Shown: positions 26,011 through 34,869 of the stretch, in pieces
Position numbering within the stretch: the stretch's first letter is position 1
Layout of the letters: each line of letters opens with the position of its first letter
From: Williamsia serinedens
Lineage (GTDB): Bacteria; Actinomycetota; Actinomycetes; Mycobacteriales; Mycobacteriaceae
NCBI RefSeq assembly: GCF_024171725.1
Contig: NZ_JAMTCG010000004.1
Span: forward strand, 186,001-250,000
Direction of reading: 5' to 3'
DNA: 64,000 nucleotides
Notes under the pieces: generated by a model
Database searches by the model: none
What the model was told of the DNA's origin: nothing
What the model saw: only the letters and a program-made list of their open reading frames with translations
Translations under genes and position numbers: made by a program

Positions 26011-26487
26011 TCAGCTCATCCCCTTGACGCGACGACCGAGTTCGCGGATCACGTCGCGGCGGGCGTCGCGCTCGGCGATGTCGCGGCGCTTGTCGTGCGC
26101 CTGCTTGCCGCGCGCGAGGGCGAGTTCGACCTTGACCTTGCCGTCGCTGAAGTACATCGACAACGGGACCAGCGTGAGGTTCTGCGTCTGCAGCTTGCCG
26201 ACGAGACCGTCGATCTCCCTGCGGTGCAACAGCAGCTTGCGGTTGCGGCGCGGCGCGTGGTTGGTCCAGCTGCCGCTGCCGTACTCCGCGATGTGCAGGG
26301 CGCGCAGCCACACCTCACCGTCGTCGATGGTGGCGAAGGCGTCGACGAGAGACGCCTTGCCGTCGCGCAGGGCCTTCACCTCGGTGCCGACGAGCGCGAT
26401 CCCCGCCTCATAGGTGTCGAGGATCGTGTACAGGTGGCGCGCCTTGCGGTTGGTCGCGATGGCCTTGCGGCCCTTCTCCTTCACCAC
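26011..26487 (-). CDS. smpB: SsrA-binding protein SmpB
   Basis: A 158-residue partner of tmRNA. It binds the tRNA-like domain and fills the decoding site of stalled ribosomes. Signatures: [58 protein letters not shown] and the basic tail [15 protein letters not shown]. The GTG at 26487 gives the normal VVKEKGRK opening and follows GAGGAGG. It lies upstream of ssrA on the same strand. In mycobacteria smpB directly follows ftsX; here a GNAT gene on the other strand and a repeat array separate them. Confidence 0.96.
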   Translation of the reverse strand: MVKEKGRKAIATNRKARHLYTILDTYEAGIALVGTEVKALRDGKASLVDAFATIDDGEVWLRALHIAEYGSGSWTNHAPRRNRKLLLHRREIDGLVGKLQTQNLTLVPLSMYFSDGKVKVELALARGKQAHDKRRDIAERDARRDVIRELGRRVKGMS

Positions 26488-26581
26488 GGCGCACCTCCTC
26501 ACGGGTTCTCGATCGTCGCGGGTCGACGGTCCAGCCTACGCAGGGCTCGGCCGCACCCGCGAATCCTTTAGCATCCGAACA

Positions 26582-27106
26582 GTGTCCGCCCGCGATGTCG
26601 TCCCGTTGCCCGCCCTGCGACCCGCCACCCCCGACGACGCCCCGGCGATCGTCGCTCTCCGCGACGGACTCGCCCGGTGGCTCACCGACACCGGCGTGAA
26701 CCAGTGGCAGGAGGGCGAGATCACCGTCGAGCACGTCGCCGCGGGCGCGCGACTCGGCGAGTGGCACGTCGCGGAGGTGGAGGACGAGATCGTCGCGTGC
26801 GTGCGTCTGGCGTGGTCGGACCCGGACTTCTGGGGCGACGACGACGCACCGGCCGGCTACGTCCACGGGCTGATGGTGCGCCGCGACCATGCCGGACACG
26901 GCTGGGGCCGCGGCCTGATCGAGTGGGCCGCCCAGGCCACCGCCGCAGCGGGTCACGACCGGCTGCGCCTGGACACCGCCGCCCACAACACGACGATGGT
27001 CGACTACTACCGCTCGCGCGGGTTCACCGTTCTGCGCGAGGCCGACCTGCCGCCACAGTTCGGGCGGGACATGCGGATCGTGTTGTTCGAGCGCCGGCTC
27101 GACTGA
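26582..27106 (+). CDS. GNAT family N-acetyltransferase
   Basis: A 174-residue acetyltransferase. LRPATPDDAPAIVALRDGLA opens the GNAT fold, and YVHGLMVRRDHAGHGWGRGL holds the acetyl-CoA pyrophosphate loop (here HAGHGWG in place of Q/RxxGxG/A). RLDTAAHNTTMVDYYRSRGF is motif B with the substrate-side asparagine and YY-x-x-x-GF. Substrate unknown. The GTG start at 26582 is directly at the beginning of the conserved domain and has no strong ribosome site. It is inserted, on the opposite strand, between smpB and ftsX, which are adjacent in mycobacteria, and its end is followed by the 22-bp repeat array. Confidence 0.85.
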   Translation: MSARDVVPLPALRPATPDDAPAIVALRDGLARWLTDTGVNQWQEGEITVEHVAAGARLGEWHVAEVEDEIVACVRLAWSDPDFWGDDDAPAGYVHGLMVRRDHAGHGWGRGLIEWAAQATAAAGHDRLRLDTAAHNTTMVDYYRSRGFTVLREADLPPQFGRDMRIVLFERRLD

Positions 27107-27122
27107 CGAGCCCGGAACGACT

Positions 27123-27404
27123 CGCCCACCGTGCCGAAACTGCTCGCCGACCGTGCCGATACCCTCCGCCGACCGTGCCGATACGCCAGGCTGAGCGTGC
27201 CGAGATGACACCTCGACCGCGCCCCGACAGCGGGCTCTCGCCCGACGGCGGAGTCCCGCCCACTCGGCGGGGATTCTCGGCACGGTCGGCGGTGAGTTGT
27301 GGCCCACTCGGCTCGCGGTTTCGGCACACTCGGCGCTCGGTTTCGGCACACTCGGCTCACGGTTTCGGCACACTCGGCGCTCGGTTTCGGCACAGTCGGC
27401 GAAC
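27123..27404. repeat. Bipartite 22-bp repeat array in opposite orientations
   Basis: Left arm: the core CGTGCCGA recurs at 27130, 27152, 27174 and 27196, with a decayed copy at 27218, exactly 22 bases apart. Right arm: the reverse-complement core TCGGCAC, in units beginning GGTTTCGGCACACTCGGC, recurs at 27317, 27339, 27361 and 27383, preceded by degenerate units at 27251, 27273 and 27295, again with a strict 22-base period. The period is not a multiple of 3, so the array is not a coding repeat. Arms are mutually complementary and could form a long hairpin. The array occupies almost the whole 332-base gap between the convergent GNAT and ftsX genes, where no gene is seen. Confidence 0.85.
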
Positions 27405-27438
27405 TCGCGGTGTGCGTCCGCGCGCCTGACGAACCCGG

Positions 27439-28343
27439 TCAGATCCGGACGTAGAAGCGCAGCGTGGCGTAGCCGGTGACCGTCGCCAATCCGAGTCCGG
27501 CGAGCAGCAGCCACGGCGACACGAACACGACGTCGCCCATCGTGATGCGCGCGAGGATGTTGACGCCGTAGAGGTCGCCGAGGGCCCGGTCGAAGAAGAG
27601 CACCTTCGCCGCGAAGAGCCCGGCGATCGCGATCACCGACCCGATCAGCGCCGACACCACCGCCTCGAGAAGGAACGGCAGCTGCGTATACCACCGGGTG
27701 GCGCCGACCAGCCGCATGATCCCCACCTCCGTACGGCGGGTGTAGGCCGCGATCTGCACCGTGTTCGCGATGAGCAGGATCGCGGCGACGGCGAGCACCA
27801 GCGCGACGGTGAACGCGGCGTTCCGCGCCCCATCGAGCACGCTGAAGATGCGTTTCACCAGTTCTCGCTGGTCGAGCACGCCGTCGATGCCGTCCGCGGT
27901 CCGGAATTCGTCGAGCACCGGGCCGAACCGGTTCGCGTCGGAGACGCGGACCTTGAACGACGCGGGCAGCGTGTTCTCCCGGATCATCGACGCGAGGTCG
28001 GGGTCGTTGGCGAAGGTCTTCGTCTTGGCGTCACGGAAGGCCGCGGCGCGGTCGATGTACTGCACCGACTCGACGCCCTGCGTCTGCTCGATCCGCGTCC
28101 GCAGCGCGGCGCACGGGTCCGACCGGCACTCGGGGTCGGCGTCGGCGACCTGGTCGGAGATGAAGAACTGCATCTCGACGCGGTCGAGGAAGATGTCGCG
28201 GCTCTTGTCGGCCATCTGCACCACGAGCAGACCACCGCCGAACATCGCGAGCGTGATGGCGGTGGTCAGCACCATCGCGGCGAACATCGTGACGTTGCGG
28301 CGCAGGCCGTTGGCGACCTCGCTGACGATGAAACTCCAGCGCA

Positions 28344-28344
<1 letters not shown>
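27439..28344 (-). CDS. ftsX: Cell-division protein FtsX
   Basis: A 301-residue permease-like subunit of the FtsEX complex, which activates peptidoglycan hydrolases at the septum. It has an N-terminal cytosolic tail, first helix (about 20-45) and a large extracytoplasmic loop (about 46-170) with a cysteine pair (ECRSDPCAALRTRIEQTQG). Three further helices follow in the C-terminal half. RRTEVGIMRLVGATRWYTQLPFLLE, read here from about residue 205, is the conserved FtsX motif. The start ATG shares one base with the ftsE stop (TGATG), giving coupled translation. Confidence 0.95.
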
Positions 28345-29030
<686 letters not shown>

Positions 29031-29090
29031 GGCGGCCAGTGTAGCCACGGCCGACACCGCCTCCGGGGACCCCGAGGGGCCCCGCGCGCG

Positions 29091-29537
29091 TCACCGGGCA
29101 GGCGTCGTCGTCGGTGTCTGACCCGGGAACTGCAGGCCCGGGATGGTGGGGAACTGCAGCCCGCCGGTGGTGGTCGTGGGAACCGTCTCGGTGCCCGTCG
29201 AGCCCTCGTCGGTGCCGGTGGTCGTGGGGGTGACCGACGTCGAGGACGGCACCGACGACGAGGTCGACCGGCGCGTCGTGGTGGTCTCGGGGACGTAGTC
29301 CTCGGTCGTCGACGGGGTGGTCCGCGGGGCGGTGCTCGCGGCGGCGCGGTCGGCGTCGACCTGGGCGTAGTGGTCGACGCGCTGACCGTAGAGCGCGAGC
29401 AGGCCGACGAACAGCAGCACCATCACGGCTGTCGTCGTGCGGACGCGACCGCCGAGCAGGTGCCGCGGGATGCGCGACCACAGCGACCGGTGCGCGTCGG
29501 GGTCGGTCGGGGTGCGTGACTGGTCGTCGGGGCTCAT
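29091..29537 (-). CDS. Thr-rich single-pass membrane protein
   Basis: A 148-residue protein with a short polar N-terminus, one transmembrane helix (TTAVMVLLFVGLLALYGQ, about 35-52) and an extracytoplasmic tail dominated by Thr, Ser and Pro. The tail ends in GGLQFPTIPGLQFPGQ, which has a repeated LQFP element. No domain recognised. A proline/threonine-rich membrane protein stands at the same place (between the MscS-like and ftsE genes) in mycobacteria, so a conserved but unknown function near FtsEX is likely. The ATG overlaps the MscS stop by 4 bases. The tail may be O-mannosylated. Confidence 0.82.
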   Translation of the reverse strand: MSPDDQSRTPTDPDAHRSLWSRIPRHLLGGRVRTTTAVMVLLFVGLLALYGQRVDHYAQVDADRAAASTAPRTTPSTTEDYVPETTTTRRSTSSSVPSSTSVTPTTTGTDEGSTGTETVPTTTTGGLQFPTIPGLQFPGQTPTTTPAR

Positions 29538-30502
29538 GAGGACCGCCTCGAGGAGTCGGGTGTCGATTCGGGTTCGGTGCGGGTCTCGCCGACGCCCGAC
29601 GGGGTCATCGCGCCGGTCTCGATGCGCTCGCCGCTCGCGAGTGCGATCCCGGCGCGACCGAAGGACCGGACGATGCGCGCGCGCAGGTCGCGGCTGACCT
29701 CGAACTGCTTGCCCGGCAGCGTGCGGGCGACCATGCGGACGGTCAGGTTGTCGAGTTCGACGTCGGTGACGCCCATCGACGACGGCTCGTCGAGGAGCAG
29801 CGGACGCATGCGCGGATCCGCGAAGGTCTGCTGCCCCACCTTGGTGAGCAGTTCGTTGACCCGTCCCATGTCGGCGCCGACGGGCAGCGGGATGTCGACG
29901 ACGGAGCGCGCCCAGTCCTTGGAGAGGTTGATCGCCTTGACGATCTGGCCGTTCGGGACGGTGATGACCTCGCCGTCGGACGAGCGGATCTTGGTGACCC
30001 TGAGGGTGACGTCCTCGACGGTGCCCTCGGCGGGCGGGATGCCACCGGTCACCGCGAGCTCGACCACGTCGCCGAAGCCGTACTGCTTCTCGGTGATGAT
30101 GAAGAACCCGGCGAGCAAATCCTGCACGACGCGCTGCGCGCCGAAACCGAGCGCGGCACCGAGAACCGTCGCGGGCGCGACGAAGCCGGTGATCGGGACG
30201 CCCAACGCCTTGATGATGTTGAACGCCGCGACGATGTAGACGATCACGATCGCGACCCAGGAGATGACCTGCGCCAGCGAGTGCCGGTGCTTGGCCGTCT
30301 CCGACCGCACCAACTCGTCGGACTCCTTGAAGCTCCGGTCGATCCGCGTGGTGATGCGCCCGGTCGCCCACTGGATGAAGCGCGTCAGGATCAGCGCACC
30401 GAGGACGTTGAGGACGATCTGCAGACCCTGCAGCGACAGGGCGCGGATCAGGCGGTCGGATCCGGGTGGTGACCCGACGGCGAGGAACAGGACGTCGTGC
30501 AC
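29534..30502 (-). CDS. MscS-type mechanosensitive channel
   Basis: A 322-residue membrane protein. Helices occur at about 20-40, 70-95 and 100-120, the last being the pore helix region (FVAPATVLGAALGFGAQRVV, then QDLLAGFFI), with Gly/Ala packing typical of MscS TM3. The beta domain follows (YGFGDVVELAVTG, VEDVTLRVTKIRSSDGEVIT, VPNGQIVKAINLSKDWARSV) and then the alpha/beta C-terminal domain. It releases solutes under hypo-osmotic stress. The GTG at 30502 follows GAGAGGGG. It begins 10 bases after the prfB stop and overlaps the next gene by 4 bases, so prfB-mscS-(Thr-rich)-ftsE-ftsX is one unit. Confidence 0.9.
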   Translation of the reverse strand: MHDVLFLAVGSPPGSDRLIRALSLQGLQIVLNVLGALILTRFIQWATGRITTRIDRSFKESDELVRSETAKHRHSLAQVISWVAIVIVYIVAAFNIIKALGVPITGFVAPATVLGAALGFGAQRVVQDLLAGFFIITEKQYGFGDVVELAVTGGIPPAEGTVEDVTLRVTKIRSSDGEVITVPNGQIVKAINLSKDWARSVVDIPLPVGADMGRVNELLTKVGQQTFADPRMRPLLLDEPSSMGVTDVELDNLTVRMVARTLPGKQFEVSRDLRARIVRSFGRAGIALASGERIETGAMTPSGVGETRTEPESTPDSSRRSS

Positions 30503-30512
30503 GTGTCCCCTC

Positions 30513-31628
30513 TCAGCTCTGTGCGGAGGCCATCCGCCAGCGGATGCCCGACTCGATGAACCCGTCGATGTCGCCGTCGAGCACCGCCGAGGGATTGTTG
30601 ACCTCGTACTCGGTCCGCAGGTCCTTGACCATCTGATACGGGTGCAGGACGTAGGAACGCATCTGGTTGCCCCAGCTGGAGCCACCGTCGCCCTTGAGGG
30701 CGTCCATCTCGGCGCGCTCCTCCTGGCGCTTGCGCTCCAGCAGCTTGGCCTGCAGGACGCGCAGAGCAGCCGCCTTGTTCTGCAGCTGGCTCTTCTCGTT
30801 CTGACAGGTCACGACGATGCCCGTCGGGATGTGGGTCAGACGGACGGCCGAGTCGGTGGTGTTCACCGACTGCCCACCGGGCCCAGACGAGCGGTAGACG
30901 TCGACGCGCAGGTCGTTCTCGTCGATGTCGATGTGGTCGGTGGTCTCGACGACGGGCAGCACCTCCACCTCGGCGAACGAGGTCTGGCGGCGTCCCTGGT
31001 TGTCGAAGGGACTGATGCGCACCAGCCGGTGGGTGCCCATCTCGATCGAGAGGGTCCCGTACATGTACGGCGCCTTCACCGCGAACGTCGCGCTCTTCAG
31101 CCCGGCCTCCTCGGCGTAGGAGGTGTCGTACACCTCGACGCCGTACTTGTGCTTCTCGGCCCAGCGGATGTACATGCGCATGAGCATCTCGGCCCAGTCG
31201 GCGGCGTCGACGCCACCGGCACCGGCGCGGATGTTGACCAGGGCGTCGCGCTGGTCGTACTCGCCGGCGAGCATGGTCTTGACCTCCATCGCCTCGATGT
31301 CGGCGCGCAGCGATGCGCGCTCGGCGTCGGCGTCGGCGAGGCCCTGGGTCCGCGCGTCGCCCTCCTCGTCCTCCGCGAGCTCGTAGAGCACGGGCAGGTC
31401 GTCGAGACGGCTGCGCAGCTCGGTGACCCGTCGGAACTCGCTCTGCGCGTGCGACAGCTCCGAGGTGACCTTCTGCGCGTTCTCCTGGTTGTTCCAGAGC
31501 TCGGGGTCGGCCGCCTCGTGCTCGAGCTCGTCGATGCGACGGGAGAGCTCCTCGAGGTCGAGGACCTTCTCCACCGTCGTGAGGGTGGCGTCGAGGTTCT
31601 CGATGTCGGTCTGGACGTCAGGTTGCAC
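30513..31628 (-). CDS. prfB: Peptide chain release factor 2
   Basis: A 371-residue class-I release factor for UAA/UGA. The codon-recognition tripeptide SPF is in [20 protein letters not shown], and the hydrolysis-triggering GGQ lies in [20 protein letters not shown]. The open frame is continuous from GTG 31628: there is no internal TGA with the CTTTGAC-type programmed +1 frameshift site found in many bacteria. Expression is therefore not autoregulated that way. First gene of the unit leading to ftsEX. Confidence 0.97.
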   Translation of the reverse strand: MQPDVQTDIENLDATLTTVEKVLDLEELSRRIDELEHEAADPELWNNQENAQKVTSELSHAQSEFRRVTELRSRLDDLPVLYELAEDEEGDARTQGLADADAERASLRADIEAMEVKTMLAGEYDQRDALVNIRAGAGGVDAADWAEMLMRMYIRWAEKHKYGVEVYDTSYAEEAGLKSATFAVKAPYMYGTLSIEMGTHRLVRISPFDNQGRRQTSFAEVEVLPVVETTDHIDIDENDLRVDVYRSSGPGGQSVNTTDSAVRLTHIPTGIVVTCQNEKSQLQNKAAALRVLQAKLLERKRQEERAEMDALKGDGGSSWGNQMRSYVLHPYQMVKDLRTEYEVNNPSAVLDGDIDGFIESGIRWRMASAQS

Positions 31629-31688
31629 GGTGGACCAGGCTACTGGTTCCCGACGACGCGACCCGAGCGCGCGGGGGCGCCGGTCGGA

Positions 31689-32075
31689 TCAGGCAGCGGG
31701 CGGGACCTCGAGCGACCCGAACCGCCAGCTGGTCTCGGCCTTGCCCGGCTTGTAGACGACGGGCATGTCGGTGCCGATCTTCGGCCAGGGCGTTTCCGCG
31801 CCGAGCACGAGATGGCCGTAGACGTCGGTCGGCGGGGTGTCGGGTCCGATGATGGTGCCGGAGACGGTGCAGAACATGTCGCCGTTCTTGTCGCCCTGCT
31901 CGGCCTGGTCCGAGACACCGGTGACGGTGAGCGTGCCCTCGACGAACCCGGTGGTGCCGCCGCCGAACAGGCCGCCACCCGCAGCGCGGCCACCTGCGGC
32001 GCGTCCGCGCTGCCACTGCAGGATCAGGACCACCAGCAGGATCGCGAACATGATCGTGAACGCGATGGAGAGCAC
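31689..32075 (-). CDS. Hypothetical membrane-anchored protein
   Basis: A 128-residue protein with one N-terminal helix ([18 protein letters not shown]), a Gly/Ala/Arg linker and a predicted extracytoplasmic beta-rich domain ([57 protein letters not shown]). The GTG at 32075 sits behind a strong AGGAGG. Proteins of this shape are known only as uncharacterised in related actinobacteria. It is divergent from hisN with 52 bases between starts, and 60 bases upstream of prfB. Confidence 0.75.
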   Translation of the reverse strand: MLSIAFTIMFAILLVVLILQWQRGRAAGGRAAGGGLFGGGTTGFVEGTLTVTGVSDQAEQGDKNGDMFCTVSGTIIGPDTPPTDVYGHLVLGAETPWPKIGTDMPVVYKPGKAETSWRFGSLEVPPAA

Positions 32076-32127
32076 CGCGGACCTCCTCTCGCACACCCGC
32101 TCGGGCGTGTCTTCTACCGTACCGGGC

Positions 32128-32913
32128 ATGGCCTCCACCCCCGATGACCTGCGGCTCGCGCTCGCGCTCGCCGACGTCGCCGACGCGATCACCCTCCCGC
32201 GGTTCGGCGCGCTCGATCTGCGTGTCGACGACAAACCGGACCTGACCCCGGTGTCCGACGCCGATCTCGAGGCCGAGCGACGCCTGCGCGCCGAACTCGA
32301 GCGGGAGCGTCCCGACGACGCGGTGCTCGGCGAGGAGTTCGGGGGCGACGCGGTGTTGTCGGGACGCCAGTGGGTCATCGACCCGATCGACGGCACGAAG
32401 AACTTCGTCCGCGGTGTGCCCGTGTGGGCGACGCTCGTCGCCCTCGTCGAGGACGGGACGCCGACCGTCGGTGTCGTGTCCGCGCCGGCGTTGGGTCGAC
32501 GGTGGTGGGCCTCGGCGGGTGCGGGTGCGCACACCCGCGGTCCCGACGGCACCGAGCGCGCGACGACGGTCTCCGGTGTGGCCGACCTGTCGTCGGCGAG
32601 CCTGTCGTTCGCGAGTCTGAGCGGGTGGGCCGAGCGCGGACTCCGCGACCGCTTCGTCGCGCTGACCGACACGGTCTGGCGCGTCCGCGGTTACGGCGAC
32701 TTCTTCCACTACTGCCTCGTCGCCGAGGGCGCCGTCGACATCGCCGTCGAACCCGAGGTGTCGCTGTGGGATCTCGCGCCGCTCGACGTCCTCGTCCGCG
32801 AGGCCGGCGGCACGTTCACCGCGCTCGACGGCACCCCTGGCCCGCACGGCGGCAGCGCCGTCGCGACCAACGGGCGTCTGCACGGCGAGGTACTCGCCGC
32901 GCTCCGCGACTGA
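32128..32913 (+). CDS. hisN: Histidinol-phosphatase HisN (inositol monophosphatase family)
   Basis: A 261-residue Mg2+-dependent phosphatase. GEEFGG (residues 68-73) and [17 protein letters not shown] (82-98) form the two-metal site of the IMPase fold, and [18 protein letters not shown] the third metal ligand and C-terminal signature. Sequence features ([40 protein letters not shown]) agree with the actinobacterial histidinol-phosphatase group, which removes phosphate from L-histidinol phosphate. IMPase or fructose-bisphosphatase activity remains possible. In mycobacteria hisN also lies near fadE24/fadE23, found here 2 kb further on. Confidence 0.9.
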   Translation: MASTPDDLRLALALADVADAITLPRFGALDLRVDDKPDLTPVSDADLEAERRLRAELERERPDDAVLGEEFGGDAVLSGRQWVIDPIDGTKNFVRGVPVWATLVALVEDGTPTVGVVSAPALGRRWWASAGAGAHTRGPDGTERATTVSGVADLSSASLSFASLSGWAERGLRDRFVALTDTVWRVRGYGDFFHYCLVAEGAVDIAVEPEVSLWDLAPLDVLVREAGGTFTALDGTPGPHGGSAVATNGRLHGEVLAALRD

Positions 32914-33107
32914 CGGCGGGTCGGCCCGCGTCGAATCAGCGCACCCGCGCCGTGGACGGCGCGGATACGCGCGCGAGATGCGGAAACGTCGAGGTCGACG
33001 CGGATCGGCCTGCTCGACACGGGTTCGTCGGGCGGCGGGTCCACCCGCGTCGAATCAGCGCACCCGCGCCGTGCACGGCGCGAATCCGCGCGCGAGATGC
33101 GGAAACG
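32914..33107. repeat. Pair of 75-bp direct repeats with palindromic cores
   Basis: Copy A (32914-32988) and copy B (33033-33107) agree at 70 of 75 bases and are separated by 44 bases. Each contains a palindromic core: CCGCGCCGTGGACGGCGCGG in A, and CGCGCCGTGCACGGCGCG, a perfect palindrome, in B. Both also share GTCGAATCAGCGCACC before the core and GCGCGAGATGCGGAAACG after it. The pair fills the gap between hisN and the metallo-hydrolase; no gene is seen there. It looks like a REP/MITE-type intergenic element, possibly used as terminator. Confidence 0.85.
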
Positions 33108-33150
33108 CCGATCCACCGGCCCGACGCGGCCGCGGGACTAGGGTTGACGC

Positions 33151-33813
33151 ATGCGTGTCACACACTTCGGCCACTCCTGCATCCTCGTCGAGATCGACGG
33201 CACCACAGTCCTGTTCGACCCCGGCGTGTTCTCCGACGGGTTTGCCGGGATCACCGGACTCGACGCCATCCTGATCACGCATCAGCACTTCGACCACGTC
33301 GACGTCGACCGTCTGCCTGACCTCGTCGCGAACAACCCGGACGCGGTCCTCTACGCCGACCCGGAGACCACCGAGCAGCTCAACGGGGACTCGGTCGCGG
33401 GGACGTGGACGGCCGCCCATCCCGGTGACGAGTTCTCGATCAAGTCGGTGACAGCGCGCATCCGCGGCGGCAAGCACGCCGTGATCCATCCCGACTTCCC
33501 GCAGATCGACAACGTCGCCTACCTGCTCGGCGACGACACCACCCCGGGCAAGCTCATGCATCCCGGCGACGCCTTGTTCGTCCCCGAGGAGGACGTCGAC
33601 GTGCTCGCCATCCCGACGGCCGCTCCGTGGATGAAGCTGAGCGAGGGCGCCGACTTCCTGCGGGCCGTCGAGCCGCGCGTGGCCTTCCCCATCCACGAGG
33701 CCGTCCTCTCCGACGGCGGCCGCGGCGCCTACATGTCGATGCTCGAGGGACTCAAGGGTTCCGACACCGACTGGCGCGCGCTCGACAAGGAGAACGCGCT
33801 GGAGATCTCCTGA
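33151..33813 (+). CDS. MBL-fold metallo-hydrolase
   Basis: A 220-residue metallo-beta-lactamase-fold protein. THQHFDHVD supplies the HxHxDH metal motif (His44, His46, Asp48, His49), with a further histidine in FGHSC near the start and FPIHEAVL at the end. It resembles the UPF0173/YtkL subgroup of small MBL proteins, which have no agreed substrate. The stop codon lies in a short palindrome shared with the convergent DUF2752 gene. Confidence 0.9.
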   Translation: MRVTHFGHSCILVEIDGTTVLFDPGVFSDGFAGITGLDAILITHQHFDHVDVDRLPDLVANNPDAVLYADPETTEQLNGDSVAGTWTAAHPGDEFSIKSVTARIRGGKHAVIHPDFPQIDNVAYLLGDDTTPGKLMHPGDALFVPEEDVDVLAIPTAAPWMKLSEGADFLRAVEPRVAFPIHEAVLSDGGRGAYMSMLEGLKGSDTDWRALDKENALEIS

Positions 33814-33816
33814 CCG

Positions 33817-34278
33817 TCAGGTGACGGCGGGGAACACACCCGTGCCGACGGCGGCGTCGACCGCCCTGGCCACCCCGTAGACCACCCACACCGCCGCGAC
33901 CGCGTAGACCACCCGGCTACGAGCGACCCGGACGAGCACCGTCAACCGTGCTGGGGCGACGACGCGCAACATTCCGGCCGCGACGACGGCCAGCGCCACC
34001 GCGACCAGACTCACGGGCCCGAAGACGTTGTCCGCGAACGCCGTCGACAGGTCGCCGTGCGCCGCGGCGACCCAGCTGCGCGTCAGCCCGCAGCCCGGGC
34101 ACGGCAGCCCCGTGGCGAGGCGGAAGGGACACAGCACCGGTCCCTCACCCACCACCGACGTCGGGATGGCGAACGCCGCCACCACGGCCCCACCGCCGAC
34201 GACGGTCCCGATCGTCAGCGGCGACAGCCGGCGCCGGTGGGGGGCGGTCGGCGGCGGGTGAGGGGGCGCAGCGGTCAC
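33817..34278 (-). CDS. DUF2752 membrane protein
   Basis: A 153-residue protein with about three hydrophobic segments. [20 protein letters not shown] contains the CPGCGxTR signature of DUF2752 (PF10825), and another cysteine precedes it (VLCPFR). The paired cysteines may bind metal or form disulfides; function is unknown. The GTG overlaps the stop of the TM2-domain gene by 4 bases (GTGA). DUF2752 and TM2 proteins often occur together in actinobacteria, suggesting a joint membrane role. Confidence 0.87.
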   Translation of the reverse strand: MTAAPPHPPPTAPHRRRLSPLTIGTVVGGGAVVAAFAIPTSVVGEGPVLCPFRLATGLPCPGCGLTRSWVAAAHGDLSTAFADNVFGPVSLVAVALAVVAAGMLRVVAPARLTVLVRVARSRVVYAVAAVWVVYGVARAVDAAVGTGVFPAVT

Positions 34279-34682
34279 CGCAGCGGCTGTCCGGTGGAGT
34301 CGGGCACCTTGCGGAGCAGGATGAGGATGAAGTCGACGAGGGTCCAGATCCCGATCCCGCCGCAGGTGAGCAGCTTGAGGATGCCGAGCCCGGTGTAGCC
34401 GAGCCAGAACCTGTCGATGCCGAAATGTCCCACGAAGAACGAGATGATCACCGTGGTCAGCCAGTCCTTCTCGGAGAACAGGCCCGGCACCTGGGTGACC
34501 GGGAACCAGGTGCTCGTCGCGGTGCGCACCTGCGTCTCGGCCTTGATCTGTCCGGTGCGGACCATGTTCTGCAGGTCCGGGTAGGCCAGCGGCCCCCATT
34601 CCTGCCCCATCACCGCCGCGTAGAAGGTGTCGTTCGCGGGACCCGGCGGCGGTCCCGGCGTACCCATCGGGGGGTAGGTCAT
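34275..34682 (-). CDS. TM2 domain protein with N-terminal GYF_2-like domain
   Basis: A 135-residue protein. Residues about 20-66 ([20 protein letters not shown] then [17 protein letters not shown]) form a GYF_2-type domain, with W-G-P-L and the V-x-x-G-x-I turn. Residues about 73-125 are a TM2 domain: two helices joined by the conserved [20 protein letters not shown] turn, then [16 protein letters not shown]2 proteins are small membrane proteins of unknown role, possibly regulatory. Translation is coupled to the DUF2752 gene. Confidence 0.88.
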   Translation of the reverse strand: MTYPPMGTPGPPPGPANDTFYAAVMGQEWGPLAYPDLQNMVRTGQIKAETQVRTATSTWFPVTQVPGLFSEKDWLTTVIISFFVGHFGIDRFWLGYTGLGILKLLTCGGIGIWTLVDFILILLRKVPDSTGQPLR

Positions 34683-34756
34683 ATCGGGCAGATTAGGCGA
34701 TCGGCGCAGGTCGCGAGCGTGCGTCGCGGGTGTTGAACACACCGTCCATCTCGGGG

Positions 34757-34805
34757 GTGACATCTTCCTTACCACTCGGTAAGATCGAACTTACCGCTGA
34801 GTAAG
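34757..34805 (+). promoter_or_regulatory. fadE24 promoter with two TetR-type operators
   Basis: GTGACA (34757-34762) and TAAGAT (34780-34785) are 17 bases apart. Operator 1, CTTACCACTCGGTAAG (34768-34783), is a perfect 6-4-6 palindrome overlapping the spacer and -10 box. Operator 2, CTTACCGCTGAGTAAG (34790-34805), covers the start region. The two centres are 22 bases apart, so two dimers would bind the same face of the helix. No regulator gene is directly adjacent, so the repressor must be encoded elsewhere. Confidence 0.75.
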
Positions 34806-34869
34806 ATCGGCGATCGGCGTGCAGCCGACAACTCCATGTCCGACGAATCACCGAACCGTTAGGTGTCAC

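Noticed and set aside
27123-27404. CRISPR array
   Set aside because: Units are contiguous 22-mers without unique spacers, change orientation in the middle, and no cas genes are present.
30513-31628. Programmed frameshift in prfB
   Set aside because: The reading frame is open over the full RF2 length with no early in-frame TGA.
30264-32147. 627-codon plus-strand open frame over mscS and prfB
   Set aside because: Antisense to two recognised genes and without family resemblance.
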